A stretch of DNA of 64,000 bases, from contig DATGHU010000007.1 in assembly GCA_035307765.1 (NCBI GenBank), positions 92,117 to 156,116 of the forward strand, read 5' to 3'. Position 1 is the stretch's first letter. Every line of letters begins with the position of its first letter. A program made the translations under genes and the position numbers. Positions 17,302-26,694 of the stretch are shown here, piece after piece. Source of the stretch: a bacterium (lineage in GTDB: Bacteria; Sysuimicrobiota; Sysuimicrobiia; Sysuimicrobiales; Segetimicrobiaceae). The notes below the pieces were generated by a model. It was not told the origin of the DNA and made no database searches. It saw nothing but the letters and a program-made list of their open reading frames with translations.

Positions 17302-18711
17302 TTAGCGCACCGTTTCCCGGTGCATGTCGTGCAGCGCCGCGACCGTCCCGTCGATCACCCGCCCGGCCGCCTCGGGCGCGAAGGGCGAGGTCTCGACCTC
17401 GTACCCCCCGCGCGGGTACTCCGCGGGTGTGGGGATGTACCCCGACCACCCGCCCACGTACCCGCCGAACCAGGTGTGGCGGAACGGCGAGCGGGCCTTG
17501 ATCGCCAGCGCGATGTCCGCGAACGGCTCGCACGGGATCCCCGCCAGCACCGCCGGGCCGATCCGGAGCAAGTGCAGCTCAACCGGCAGATCGGGCCGTC
17601 CCCCAAACGCGCGCGCCCGCTCCCGGGCCATCGCCGCCCGCTTGGTGGCGAACGTGGCCGCCTCGATCTCCGCCGCCGGCGCGTCATGCGCCACCAGCGT
17701 CTCCCGGCGGCGGCGCGCCGCCTCGGCCTGCGCGTCCGCCTCCGCCAGGGCAGGCTGGGGGCGAAGCGGGAGACGCAGTTCGCGCGAGGACACCCGCACC
17801 ACCGGGACGGGCTCCGCCACCGGCACCCCCGTCCACTTGCCGAGCGGCGCGCCGGACTCCCAGACCCGCTCGTGCCGGTACTGCACCGCCGGGACGGCCA
17901 GCGCGAAGTAGACGCGGGCGGCTTCGCACCCGACCTGCACCCCCAGTTTTCGAATCACCCGCGCATCGTCGGTGAATCCCTCCGGCCCCGGCCCGACGTT
18001 GCCCGTCGCCCCCTGGGCGAACAGGCACGTCGCCCCGGTGAGCCCCTCCACCACCCGCTTCAGGTGCCCGGGCCAATCGGCGCTGATGTACCGGTTCGTG
18101 GGACCCATCGTCGTGGCATGCATCGTGTACCCGGCGATCACCGCGAGAGGGGCGCCGTCCGCGCCGTCGATGCGAACCACCAGAACGTGAGGATCGATCA
18201 CCCCCTCCGGGTTGACCCCGGTCACCACCCGCCCGCCCGGGGCCGTTTCCCGACGGTTGACGGCGACCCGGCTGTCCCCCGCCCCCACCGCGACGCGGGC
18301 CGGCCGGAGACGCGCCATCGCCATGCGCGCCGCTCCCGCGGCCAGATCGGGGAGCTGCTCATAATAGCGCCGGAGCGCCGCGGTCCCCTCCTCCATCCAC
18401 GCCCAGGTGCCAGGGGGTGGGCCGGCGTGGTTGTGGGTCTCGGCCACCCGGACCTTCTGGGGGGGGAGCCGGAGGACGCGCGCCACCTCGGCCCGCACCG
18501 CCTCGGCGTCCGCGATCGTGACGGCGACCAGATCCAGGTCGACGACGGCCGCGGTCTCCTCCCCATCGGAGACCACCAGGACCGTCGCCCAGAGATCGGT
18601 CTCGACGCCGTCCGCGTAGAGGTGCGTCTGCGCCCCCCAACCGGCGTGCGGGACCACGAGCGGCGGTGTGATGATCGCCCGGCCGGCGCCGGCGCGGAAT
18701 CCGGGGGTCAC
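17302..18711 (-). CDS. Ceramidase-like zinc hydrolase, copy 2
   Basis: 469 residues from a GTG at 18711 that overlaps the stop of the aminotransferase upstream (GTGA). A longer frame is open, but the family-like sequence begins at FRAGAGRAIITPP. Zinc-binding segments are VAETHNHAGPP and AGYTMHATTMG; the position of the ceramidase serine nucleophile is Gly (GATGNVGPG). Like copy 1 it lacks the C-terminal ceramidase domain and a signal peptide. It is clearly diverged from copy 1, so not a recent duplication. Function unknown; presumably a metal-dependent amidase or esterase acting on the imported solute. Confidence 0.75.
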   Translation of the reverse strand: MTPGFRAGAGRAIITPPLVVPHAGWGAQTHLYADGVETDLWATVLVVSDGEETAAVVDLDLVAVTIADAEAVRAEVARVLRLPPQKVRVAETHNHAGPPPGTWAWMEEGTAALRRYYEQLPDLAAGAARMAMARLRPARVAVGAGDSRVAVNRRETAPGGRVVTGVNPEGVIDPHVLVVRIDGADGAPLAVIAGYTMHATTMGPTNRYISADWPGHLKRVVEGLTGATCLFAQGATGNVGPGPEGFTDDARVIRKLGVQVGCEAARVYFALAVPAVQYRHERVWESGAPLGKWTGVPVAEPVPVVRVSSRELRLPLRPQPALAEADAQAEAARRRRETLVAHDAPAAEIEAATFATKRAAMARERARAFGGRPDLPVELHLLRIGPAVLAGIPCEPFADIALAIKARSPFRHTWFGGYVGGWSGYIPTPAEYPRGGYEVETSPFAPEAAGRVIDGTVAALHDMHRETVR

Positions 18712-20072
18712 GCCCCGACCCCCACCAGCGCCCGTTGGGCGACCGCAATGCTCTCGCCGAGGATCGCGCACATCTCATCGATATCCTGCGGCGTGACGAC
18801 GAGCGGCGGGGCGAACGCGGCGAATTCGTTCCCGCAGCGCAGGATCATCCCCCGCTCGCGCGCCGCGCGCTCCACGAGCTTACCGGGGCGCGCCGGTGGG
18901 GGAAATGCCGCCCGGGTACGGCGGTCCTGCACGAACTCGACGCCCTGGAGCAGCCCGGCGCCCCGGACGTCCCCGATGATCGGATAGCGATCGGCAAGTT
19001 CGACCAAGCGCGCCCGAAGGCGCTCCCCCTGGCGCTTCGCGTTCCCGACGAGATCGCGTTCGATCAACTGGGTCAGCGCCGCCACCCCCGCGGCGCAGGC
19101 GACGGGGTTCCCGGCATAGGTGTGGCCGTGGTGGAACTGCCGGTTCTCATCGGCCTCGCCGTAAAACGCCTCGGCGATGCGGTCCCGGATCAAGATCGCG
19201 GCGAGCGGCGCGTAGCCGCCGCTCATCCCCTTGCCGCAGCACGTGATGTCGGGGACGGCATCGTAGAACTGGGAGGCGAACATCGTCCCCAGGCGGCCGA
19301 ACCCGGTGATGATCTCATCGTAGATGAGCACGACGCCGTGTCGGGTGCAGATCTCGCGCAGCCGCGGGAGATAGTCGGGGGGCGGGACGACGAACCCCGC
19401 CGAGGAAATCGAAATCGGTTCGACGATCACCGCCGCCACCGTTTCGGGATCCTCGGCCTCGATCGTGCGCTCGATCAGGCCGACGCAGGTCCGCCCGCAC
19501 CCGGGATAGGTCTGATCGAACGGGCACCGGTAGCAGTACGGCGGATGGACGTGGATGAACCCCACGCCGAGCGGCTCGTAAACCGACTTGCGGTCGCGGC
19601 CGCCGCCCGCGGACAGCGCGCCCATCGTGCCCCCGTGGTAGGCGCCGTACCGGCTGATGATCTTATACCGGCGCGGGTGCCCGGTCTGCTGATGGTACTG
19701 GCGGGCCAGCTTCATCGCCGACTCCGTCGCCTCCGAACCGCCGCTGAGGAGCTTGAGGGCTCCCACCCCCGGTGGGGCGATCCGCAGGAGGAGCTCGGTC
19801 AGCTGCAGCGCCGGCAGACTGGTGCCGTGCAGCGGCGGCGCGAACGCCAGCTGCCGAGCCTGGGCCGTCATCGCCTCGATCACCGGCATGTTGCCGTGCC
19901 CCAGGCTGCAGACGAACACGCCGGAGAGACCGTCGATGTACCGCCGCCCGGCGGTGTCGGTGAGGCGGATCCCCTCGCCGCCGGCGAACACGAGCGGGTC
20001 CTTGGCGAACTCCCGCATCTGCATGAAGTCGAGAAAGATGTGCGGGATCGTCTGCGTCGCATCCATCCCCAT
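18708..20072 (-). CDS. Class III (omega) aminotransferase, copy 1
   Basis: 454-residue PLP aminotransferase of class III, transferring an amino group from an omega-amino acid, amine or similar compound to pyruvate or 2-oxoglutarate. The Schiff-base lysine is in CCGKGMSGGYAPLAA; IYDEIITGFGR is the cofactor Asp motif, and LLSGGSEATESAMKLAR is the phosphate-binding region. A Cys-containing segment (YRCPFDQTYPGCGRTC) is shared with the paralogue at 30309-31679. Start ATG 20072 has GGGGAGG before it; the open frame further upstream runs antisense over the enolase-family gene and is rejected. Coupled by GTGA to the ceramidase-like gene. Confidence 0.9.
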   Translation of the reverse strand: MGMDATQTIPHIFLDFMQMREFAKDPLVFAGGEGIRLTDTAGRRYIDGLSGVFVCSLGHGNMPVIEAMTAQARQLAFAPPLHGTSLPALQLTELLLRIAPPGVGALKLLSGGSEATESAMKLARQYHQQTGHPRRYKIISRYGAYHGGTMGALSAGGGRDRKSVYEPLGVGFIHVHPPYCYRCPFDQTYPGCGRTCVGLIERTIEAEDPETVAAVIVEPISISSAGFVVPPPDYLPRLREICTRHGVVLIYDEIITGFGRLGTMFASQFYDAVPDITCCGKGMSGGYAPLAAILIRDRIAEAFYGEADENRQFHHGHTYAGNPVACAAGVAALTQLIERDLVGNAKRQGERLRARLVELADRYPIIGDVRGAGLLQGVEFVQDRRTRAAFPPPARPGKLVERAARERGMILRCGNEFAAFAPPLVVTPQDIDEMCAILGESIAVAQRALVGVGA

Positions 20073-20113
20073 CGAGCCTCCCCGCTCCTGCGAGTCCGAG
20101 CGCCCCGTCGACC

Positions 20114-21235
20114 CTAGCGGTCCGACCGGTACCGCTCGACGATCTCTTCGTTCAACTCGACGCCGAGGCCGGGCGTCTGCGGAATTTGTGCCACCCCGTC
20201 CTCGACGCGGACGGCGGTGCGGACGAGGTCCCGCCGCAGCGGCGACTCCGCCACCGTGTATTCGACGAACGGGATCTCCGCCAAGGTGGCCGCGAAGTGG
20301 AGCGTCGCGGCGACCAGGATGCCCGACTTCCAGGCGTGCGGCACGCACAGCGCGTGGTGGGCGACCGCGAGATCGGCGATCCGACGGCCCTGCGTGAACC
20401 CCCCGGCGCGGGCCAGGTCCGGCTGGATGACGTCGACGCGGCCCACCTCCAGCAGGTTCCGGAACGCCTCCGCCAGGGTCTCCTGCTCCCCCGTGGCGAT
20501 GCGCGTGCCGCGCGAGGCGGCGGTGAGCCGAGCCCAACCGTCGAGGTCGTCGCTGGCGAGGGCCTCCTCCAGCCAGAACGGCTGGTACTCCTGGAAGGCA
20601 TCGAGGCGGCGGATCGCCTCTCGCGCCGTCCACGGAGCTCCCGCGTCCACGAGCAACGCGGCATCCCCGATCGCCTCCCGCGCCGCCCGGACGAGCCGGA
20701 CGTCGGTGGCCAGGTCCGGGCCCATCGGCCCCCAGCCGAACTTGACGGCGCGGTAGCCCTCGGCGATGTGGCGCTGCGCGCGGTCGCGCATCAGGCCGAG
20801 ATCCGCCTCGAACAGCATGCTCGCGTACACCGGAATCGAATCCCGGCGCGCGCCGCCGAGGAGCGTGTGCACGGGGAGGCCGAGGGCCTTGCCCTTGATA
20901 TCCCAGAGGGCGAGGTCGACCGCGCTGATCGCCTCGATCGTCACCCCGCCCCGGCCCATCCAGAGGGTACCGTGGTACATCGCGTCCCACAGCCGGTCCG
21001 TATGCAGCGGGTCCTCTCCCACAAGCACGCCCGCGAGTCCCCGGGATCGCATCCACGACTCCGGAGCGTCCACGATCGCCTTAACCACATCGGGAGAAGC
21101 GTCGGCCTCGCCGATTCCGGTGATCCCGGCGTCGGTGTGCACGCGCACGATGACGTCGTCCTGGATGCCGTCGGCGCGGGTCCAATCCAGATCGGGAATC
21201 CGCAGAGGGATCGCCTCAACGTTGGTGATCTTCAT
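20114..21235 (-). CDS. Enolase-superfamily (mandelate racemase/muconate lactonizing-like) enzyme, copy A
   Basis: 373-residue TIM-barrel enzyme that abstracts the alpha-proton of a carboxylate. The second-strand motif is AVKFGW (Lys-x-Gly rather than Lys-x-Lys), metal ligands are in LLVDAG, FWLEEAL and IATGEQE, and a barrel-end histidine is present (VPHAW) as in the mandelate racemase subgroup. This pattern fits an acid-sugar dehydratase or racemase more than an N-acylamino acid racemase. Start ATG 21235 is preceded by GAGGAGGGGG; it overlaps the M20 hydrolase by 20 bases, suggesting coupled translation. Confidence 0.85.
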   Translation of the reverse strand: MKITNVEAIPLRIPDLDWTRADGIQDDVIVRVHTDAGITGIGEADASPDVVKAIVDAPESWMRSRGLAGVLVGEDPLHTDRLWDAMYHGTLWMGRGGVTIEAISAVDLALWDIKGKALGLPVHTLLGGARRDSIPVYASMLFEADLGLMRDRAQRHIAEGYRAVKFGWGPMGPDLATDVRLVRAAREAIGDAALLVDAGAPWTAREAIRRLDAFQEYQPFWLEEALASDDLDGWARLTAASRGTRIATGEQETLAEAFRNLLEVGRVDVIQPDLARAGGFTQGRRIADLAVAHHALCVPHAWKSGILVAATLHFAATLAEIPFVEYTVAESPLRRDLVRTAVRVEDGVAQIPQTPGLGVELNEEIVERYRSDR

Positions 21236-22466
21236 GCCCCCTCCTCTGCTCGGACGCTTCGTCCGCTGCCGCCCCCGGCCCGCCGCCCAAGTAGTGGCGG
21301 GCCGCCTGTACGTACACCCGCGCGGCGCGCACCAATTCGTCCACCTCAATCCATTCCACGTCGCCGTGGGCGCCCGCGCCCTGCGGACCGTGGTAGACGG
21401 CGGGGATGCCGCCGTCGTTCACGAAGATCGAAACGTCCCCGACGATGCTCACCCCGCCGAGCGGCAGCGGCTGCCCCGTGACCTCCCGGTAGGCGCTCCG
21501 CACCGCCGCGACGATCGGAGAGAGCGGATCGAGTTCGAAGGCATCGCGGTCGCGCTGCGCCCGGACCTCCCACACGACGTCGTGACCCTCCACGGCGCGC
21601 GCGACCAGCTCCTCGAGTTCCTGGCGCACGCGGGCGAACCCGGTCCGGACGCCGTACCGGCGCGTGCCGGTGATCTGCGCGGCCGTGGGGAAACGGTTGT
21701 AGAAATCGCCGCTGTGGAGCATCCCGACGAAGTACGTCTCGGGGCCGACGTGCGGCAGAGGAGCCGACGCCAGCTCCCGGGACCGGGCGGCCATCGCCCG
21801 CGCCACCTCGACGGCGAGCAGCAGCGGATTCGGGGTGCCGGGCGGCGTGCGCACCTCGTGGGTGCCCTCGCCGTCGCGGCGGATCGTCACCTCGAAGACG
21901 ACATTGCCCTTGCCGATGACCGGGAGGATGGTGCTGGCCCCCTCCGCGACGATCGCGGCGTCGCCCTTCACCCCCCGCCGGACGAGCGCCTCGAGATCCT
22001 CCCCGTAGCCCGTCGGCGCCTCGTGCAGCCCGTGCGCGACCACCAGCAGTTCGCCCCGCAGGGCCTCCCGGCGCGCCGAGAGCAGGCGCACCGCCTCGCA
22101 GATCGCCACCAGGCCGCCCTTCATGTCTGCCGCACCGCGGCCGTAGACCCGCGACCCCTCCCGCCGGGGCGGCGCATGGGGGACGGGCACCGTGTCGAGG
22201 TGCCCGTTGAACTCCAGCACGGGACCGGGACCATCCAGGGGCATCCGCGCCACCACGCTCGGCGCCCCCGGGAACTCCTCGATCATCTCGACGGCCATGC
22301 CGAGCGTTCGGAGCCGTTCGGCGTAGTGGCGCGCCGCGGCGCCGCTGTCCCCGGTCGGGCTGGGAATCCGCACCATCTCCAGGAGGAAGGCGGCCATGCG
22401 CTCGGGGTCCGCGTCCTCGCCGACCTCCTGCCGGTCGACCGGTCCGTGGGGCATCGGCATCATCAC
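21216..22466 (-). CDS. M20-family metallohydrolase (ArgE/DapE-like)
   Basis: 416-residue di-zinc hydrolase for N-acyl amino acids, dipeptides or N-carbamoyl compounds. Metal ligands: FNGHLDTVPVP (His/Asp) and GRGAADMKGG (Asp). The usual catalytic EE pair after this segment is not obvious: VVAHGLHEAPTG has a single Glu. The C-terminal His is in VYHGPQGAGAHG. Start choice is uncertain because several ATG codons lie close together without a clear ribosome site. Coupled to enolase-family copy A, a pairing seen in N-acylamino acid racemase/deacylase systems, though copy A lacks the Lys-x-Lys motif. Confidence 0.8.
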   Translation of the reverse strand: MMMPMPHGPVDRQEVGEDADPERMAAFLLEMVRIPSPTGDSGAAARHYAERLRTLGMAVEMIEEFPGAPSVVARMPLDGPGPVLEFNGHLDTVPVPHAPPRREGSRVYGRGAADMKGGLVAICEAVRLLSARREALRGELLVVAHGLHEAPTGYGEDLEALVRRGVKGDAAIVAEGASTILPVIGKGNVVFEVTIRRDGEGTHEVRTPPGTPNPLLLAVEVARAMAARSRELASAPLPHVGPETYFVGMLHSGDFYNRFPTAAQITGTRRYGVRTGFARVRQELEELVARAVEGHDVVWEVRAQRDRDAFELDPLSPIVAAVRSAYREVTGQPLPLGGVSIVGDVSIFVNDGGIPAVYHGPQGAGAHGDVEWIEVDELVRAARVYVQAARHYLGGGPGAAADEASEQRRGHEDHQR

Positions 22467-22514
22467 CGGGGTCCGAGTCGTGGGGGCGGCCCGGGGCCGC
22501 CCCCACGACCGCGC

Positions 22515-23390
22515 CTATTTGGTCACAACGGGCCAGTACCACATATTCCGGAGGCCGAGGCCGCCGTCTTCGAGGATCTTGGGGATCCCGTCCCGCTTCC
22601 CGCGCAGTTCGTCGATGGCGCGCGAGATGGCGAAGTTGAGGTCGACGTCGTCCTTCCGGATCCCGTACCGGGCATAGCCGTACTCTTCCAGCGAAGGCGA
22701 ATAGCCGGTGGCAAACTCGATCGGCACGCCGGGGTGGTTCTTGATGAACAGGCCGACCTTGATGTCGTCCTCCATCGACACGTCAATCCGCCCCGCCAGC
22801 AGGTCGGCAAATTCCGCGTCGTTCGTGGCGTAGAGCTTGAGCTCTTTCAGATCCTTCCGCCGCGACAGGAGGTCGTGGTTAAAGCTGCCGCGGACCGTCC
22901 CCACGATCTTGCCGGCGAGGTCGGCCGCCGTGTGGATGTTCTTGGGGTTCCCCTTGCGCACCGCAAGCGATGACCCGTACCAGTACGCCGGGCTGGTGAA
23001 ATCGATCACCGCCAGCCGCTTCGGGTTCTCGTGGATGTTGTCGGCGGCGACGTCCCAGCGCTTTGAGATCAGCCCGGGAATCATCGCATCGAACTGGACG
23101 ATCTGCCAGGAGACCTTCTCGATACCGAGCAGCTTGGCGATCATCCGAAAGATCCTGACGTCGAGCCCGTCCATCTCCTTGGTCTTCTCGTCCTGATAGG
23201 TGAACGGGTAATCGTTGGCGATGCCGATCACGATGCCTTCGCGCAGCACGCGCTTGAAGGAACCGTCGCCGCCGGTGAAGGAGCTGACGCCGCCGATCCC
23301 CCCCACTCCGGCGTTGACAGGAAACGACGTGCCGACCAGACACACCGTGGCGAGGAGCACGAACACCATTCCCCGACTCTTGCCCCGCAT
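22515..23390 (-). CDS. Amino-acid-type ABC substrate-binding protein (SBP family 3)
   Basis: 291-residue exported binding protein with a Sec signal (MVFVLLATVCLVGTSFPVNA). SBP_3 landmarks: IVIGIANDYPFTYQD, the MDGLDVRIFRMIAKLLG segment, QFDAMIPGLISKRWDVAADN and MEDDIKVG. Ligand is probably an amino acid or a related compound. Start ATG 23390 has AAGGAGGGATG upstream. It completes the importer with the ATPase at 25885-26694 and the permease at 26691-27425, but two enolase-family genes lie between, so all are likely one operon. Confidence 0.9.
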   Translation of the reverse strand: MRGKSRGMVFVLLATVCLVGTSFPVNAGVGGIGGVSSFTGGDGSFKRVLREGIVIGIANDYPFTYQDEKTKEMDGLDVRIFRMIAKLLGIEKVSWQIVQFDAMIPGLISKRWDVAADNIHENPKRLAVIDFTSPAYWYGSSLAVRKGNPKNIHTAADLAGKIVGTVRGSFNHDLLSRRKDLKELKLYATNDAEFADLLAGRIDVSMEDDIKVGLFIKNHPGVPIEFATGYSPSLEEYGYARYGIRKDDVDLNFAISRAIDELRGKRDGIPKILEDGGLGLRNMWYWPVVTK

Positions 23391-23511
23391 GCCGTCATCC
23401 CTCCTTCTGCATCTGACCGACTGGACCGACCTCATCCCCGTCCGGCGCACCCCACCCCCCCTCTCGATTGGCACGGCGGAGCCATGACCGCCCCTGCCGC
23501 GGCGTGATCGC

Positions 23512-24711
23512 TCAGAGGCCAGATCGTCTCGCCCGAGCCGGGGCGGAAGCGGTGCCGTCGTGTGAAAATCGACGTCGCTCCCACCCGGGCTCGAAGAGAT
23601 TGAAGAAGCCTTGGACGTACGGGTGCTCTCGCGCCGCATCTTCATTGAGGTCCGCGCCGATGCCCGGTCCGCCCGGCAGAGGGAGGCATCCCTCCACGAC
23701 CCGGGGGACCCCGCTGAACACCTCCCAGAGCCAGGGCTCCTGGAAATCGTCAAACACCTCGAGGATCCTGAAGTTGGTCATCGCCGCACAAGCGTGGGCG
23801 GTGGCGGCGGTGCACAACGGGCTGTTCGCGTTGTGTGGGGCGACCGTCACGTAATGGGCATCGGCCATCGCGGCGATCTTCTTCAGCCCCAAGAAGCCCC
23901 CGGCGTGCGCAATGTCCGGCTGCACGACATCCGGAATCGCATGCTGGAAGAGCCGCCCGTATTCGACGTGACCGAAGACGCGCTCACCCGTCGCGATCGG
24001 CACCGGGCTGCCCTCGACGACCCGGCGGAGCGCTTCTAGGTTCTCCGGCGGGACGGGCTCTTCGAACCAGGAGGGCCGGGAGGGCGCCAGCGCGCGCGCC
24101 AGCGCGAGAGCGGTGGCGGGGGTGAAGCGACCGTGTCCCTCCACGTGGATCTCGAACTGCGGACCCACCGCGTCGCGCACCGCCGCCACGATCTGGACGC
24201 TGCGATCGAACTCGGCGTGCTCGAGCTCATAGAATCCGGGGCCGAACGGATCGACCTTCAGCGCTCGGTATCCCTTCTGCGCCACGTGCGCGGCCAGCCG
24301 CGCAAATTCGTCGGGCGACCGCGTCTCCGTCTGATACCAGCCGTTCGCGTACACCTGGAGCCGATCCCAGCACGCCCCGCCCAGCAGCTGATAGACGGGC
24401 TGGTGGGTCACCTTGCCGAGGATATCCCAACACGCCATCTCCACCGCGCTCAGTCCGCTCATGGCGATGACCCCGCCCCGCCAGAATTCGTCGCGGTACA
24501 TCCGGTTCACGAGATCCTCGATGCGGAGCGGGTCGGCGCCGAGCACGAACCGCTGGAACAGGCCCTGCAGGTACCCCACCACCCCCTCTTCACGGTTCTG
24601 CGTTGTCGCCTCCCCGACGCCGTACAGGCCTTCGTCGGTCGTGGCCTTCACCAGGATGAGGTTGCGCCAGCTGGTGCCGATGACGATGGTCCGGACGTCG
24701 CTGATCCTCAT
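23512..24711 (-). CDS. Enolase-superfamily enzyme, copy B (galactonate dehydratase-like)
   Basis: 399 residues. N-terminal capping domain, then a barrel with LKVDPFGPG (Lys-x-Asp on strand 2), IHVEGHGRF (Glu where Asp is common), FEEPVPPEN and ATGERVFG as metal ligands, and VAPHNANSPLC with the barrel histidine. The VAPHN...NF.ILE pattern is typical of D-galactonate/aldonate dehydratases, which dehydrate a sugar acid to a 2-keto-3-deoxy acid. A DHDPS-type aldolase and an MDR dehydrogenase in the same array fit that pathway. The C-terminal tail after residue 375 is basic and not conserved-looking. Confidence 0.85.
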   Translation of the reverse strand: MRISDVRTIVIGTSWRNLILVKATTDEGLYGVGEATTQNREEGVVGYLQGLFQRFVLGADPLRIEDLVNRMYRDEFWRGGVIAMSGLSAVEMACWDILGKVTHQPVYQLLGGACWDRLQVYANGWYQTETRSPDEFARLAAHVAQKGYRALKVDPFGPGFYELEHAEFDRSVQIVAAVRDAVGPQFEIHVEGHGRFTPATALALARALAPSRPSWFEEPVPPENLEALRRVVEGSPVPIATGERVFGHVEYGRLFQHAIPDVVQPDIAHAGGFLGLKKIAAMADAHYVTVAPHNANSPLCTAATAHACAAMTNFRILEVFDDFQEPWLWEVFSGVPRVVEGCLPLPGGPGIGADLNEDAAREHPYVQGFFNLFEPGWERRRFSHDGTASAPARARRSGL

Positions 24712-24727
24712 CCCGCGATCCCCCGCC

Positions 24728-25888
24728 TCACCAATCGGCGACGGCGCCGTCGGCGTGGAAGTACCGCATCAGCGGCTCCTGCGCCATCGGGTGCTTCGCC
24801 GCCTTGCGTTCGTCAATGTTGACGCCGAGCCCCGGACGGGTCGGCGGGAGCATCTGCCCGGCCCGCCGCTCGATCGGCTCGTCGACGATGTCGTCGCGCC
24901 AGGGGACATCGGCCCACATCTGTTCCTGGATCAGGAAATTCGGGGTGGAGAGGGCAAAGTGGAGGCACGCGGCCTGCGCCACCGGGCCCCCGGGGTTGTG
25001 GGGCGCCACGGAAATGTAGTAGCATTCCGCCATCGCGGCGATTTTCTTCAGTTCCGAGAGCCCGCCGCAGTGCCCGACGTCGGGCTGCAGCACCGCGCAC
25101 GCTCGTTGCTCCAGCAGGGGCCGGAACTGAAACCGCGTCACCAGCCGCTCCCCCGCCGCCACCGGGCACGGCTGCTGGCGGGCCACCTCCGCCATCGCCT
25201 CCACGTTCTCCGGCAGACACGGTTCTTCGATGAACAGGGGCGCGTAGGGAGCGACCGCCCGACCGTACTGGATCCCCATCGCAGGGGTCGTGCGGCCGTG
25301 GAAGTCGAGCATGATGTCCACCGCATCCCCCACGGCGTCTCGCAGCGCCCCCATCAGCCGCTCGACAAGCTTCACCGGCTTCGGGCCGTCGAGGGGGGCG
25401 GTCCGGGGAACGCACACCGCCTTCACGGCCGTGAAGCCTTGCTCCACGGACGCCCGCGCGTGCGCGGCGACCTCTTCCGGGGTGAACGATTCATAGACGG
25501 CGTCCGTCCGCCCACCCCCGAGGTGATCATAGAGACGCACCCGGTCGCGCACGGCCCCGCCGAGGAGGTGGTAGGTGGGCACCCCGCGCACCTTGCCGGC
25601 GATGTCCCACAGCGCCTGGTCCACGCCGCTGATGGCACTCATCGCGATGATCCCGCCGCGGAAGAAGCCCTGGCGGCTCATCACCTGCCACAGATGCTCG
25701 ATGCGCAGGGGATCCTCGCCGACGAGAAACGCGGCGAGGTCGGCCAGGCCCGCGGCGACCGATCGCGTCTTCCACTCGGTGGTGCACTCGCCCCACCCCA
25801 CGACCCCCGCGTCGGTCTCCACCTTCGCGAACACCCAGTTGCGCATGCCGGCTCCCACGATCACCGGGGAGACCGCGCTGATCTTCAT
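24728..25888 (-). CDS. Enolase-superfamily enzyme, copy C (galactonate dehydratase-like)
   Basis: 386 residues, related to copy B and 16 bases upstream of it in the operon. Strand-2 motif is AVKAV (Lys-x-Val), metal ligands [16 protein letters not shown] and AAGERL, and histidine in [10 protein letters not shown]. The different strand-2 partner residue means copies A, B and C probably act on different acids or different carbons. The start overlaps the ATPase stop by four bases (ATGA), so it is translated with the transporter. Likely a sugar-acid dehydratase. Confidence 0.85.
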   Translation of the reverse strand: MKISAVSPVIVGAGMRNWVFAKVETDAGVVGWGECTTEWKTRSVAAGLADLAAFLVGEDPLRIEHLWQVMSRQGFFRGGIIAMSAISGVDQALWDIAGKVRGVPTYHLLGGAVRDRVRLYDHLGGGRTDAVYESFTPEEVAAHARASVEQGFTAVKAVCVPRTAPLDGPKPVKLVERLMGALRDAVGDAVDIMLDFHGRTTPAMGIQYGRAVAPYAPLFIEEPCLPENVEAMAEVARQQPCPVAAGERLVTRFQFRPLLEQRACAVLQPDVGHCGGLSELKKIAAMAECYYISVAPHNPGGPVAQAACLHFALSTPNFLIQEQMWADVPWRDDIVDEPIERRAGQMLPPTRPGLGVNIDERKAAKHPMAQEPLMRYFHADGAVADW

Positions 25889-26694
25889 CGAGGGGGGGTG
25901 GCCGAGAACGCCGCCGGGTCGTCCCCCAGCTCGGCGTTCCGCTCGAGGATCGACTGGAGGAACTGTCTCGTGCGCTCGTTCCTCGGGGCCGAGAAGATCT
26001 GCTGCGGCGCGCCCTGCTCCATGATGACGCCATCGGCCATGAAGATCACCCGGTCGGCGACGTCCCGCGCGAACCCCATCTCGTGGGTGACGACGAGCAT
26101 CGTCATGCCCTCGCTGGCCAGCTGGCGCATCACCCGCAGCACCTCGCCGATCAGTTCCGGATCCAGGGCCGAGGTCACCTCGTCGAAGAGCATCGCCTTC
26201 GGCTGCATGGCCAGCGCCCGCGCGATGGCGACCCGCTGCTGCTGGCCGCCGCTCAACTCGTGTGGGTACGCACCGATCTTATCGGAGAGGCCGACCTTCG
26301 CCAAAAGCGCGGCGGCGCGTTGGCGGACCTCTTCCTTCGCCTCGCGCCGGACGTAGACCGGGGCGACCATCAAATTTTCGAGCGCCGTCAGATGCGGGAA
26401 CAGGTTGAAGGACTGGAACACCATGCCGACCTGCGACCGCAGCGCCTCGATCTTGTGATCGGCATCGGCAATCCTCTGCCCCTCCCGTGTGTAGCGGTAG
26501 ACCGGGACCCCCTCGATGTAAATCGTCCCGCTGTCCAGCGGCTCCAGATGGTTGATGCACCGCAGCAGCGTCGACTTCCCCGCCCCCGACGGCCCGATCA
26601 GGCAGACCACCTCGCCCTTTTGGACCTCGAGCGAGACGTCCCGCAGGACGTGCAGACGGCCGAATGACTTGTTGATCCCCTCCAGCCGGATCAT
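25885..26694 (-). CDS. Amino-acid-type ABC transporter ATP-binding protein
   Basis: 269-residue GlnQ/HisP-type ATPase. Walker [10 protein letters not shown] near residue 34, signature LSGGQQQR, Walker [13 protein letters not shown], and the H-loop VVTHEMGFA are all intact. Coupled on both sides: its ATG overlaps the permease stop, and its stop overlaps the enolase copy C start. It powers the importer built from the neighbouring permease and the SBP_3 protein at 22515-23390. Confidence 0.95.
   Translation of the reverse strand: MIRLEGINKSFGRLHVLRDVSLEVQKGEVVCLIGPSGAGKSTLLRCINHLEPLDSGTIYIEGVPVYRYTREGQRIADADHKIEALRSQVGMVFQSFNLFPHLTALENLMVAPVYVRREAKEEVRQRAAALLAKVGLSDKIGAYPHELSGGQQQRVAIARALAMQPKAMLFDEVTSALDPELIGEVLRVMRQLASEGMTMLVVTHEMGFARDVADRVIFMADGVIMEQGAPQQIFSAPRNERTRQFLQSILERNAELGDDPAAFSATPPR

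Noticed and set aside
11235-18711. True neutral ceramidases
   Set aside because: The serine nucleophile position is Gly in both copies, and there is no signal peptide or C-terminal domain.
18708-21056. A 782-codon frame containing the class III aminotransferase
   Set aside because: The first part is antisense-like sequence over the enolase copy A gene; the family sequence and ribosome site begin at 20072.
24413-26356. Long plus-strand frames opposite the enolase-family and transporter genes
   Set aside because: They are Arg/Pro/His-rich mirror frames typical of GC-rich DNA, without ribosome sites or recognisable domains.
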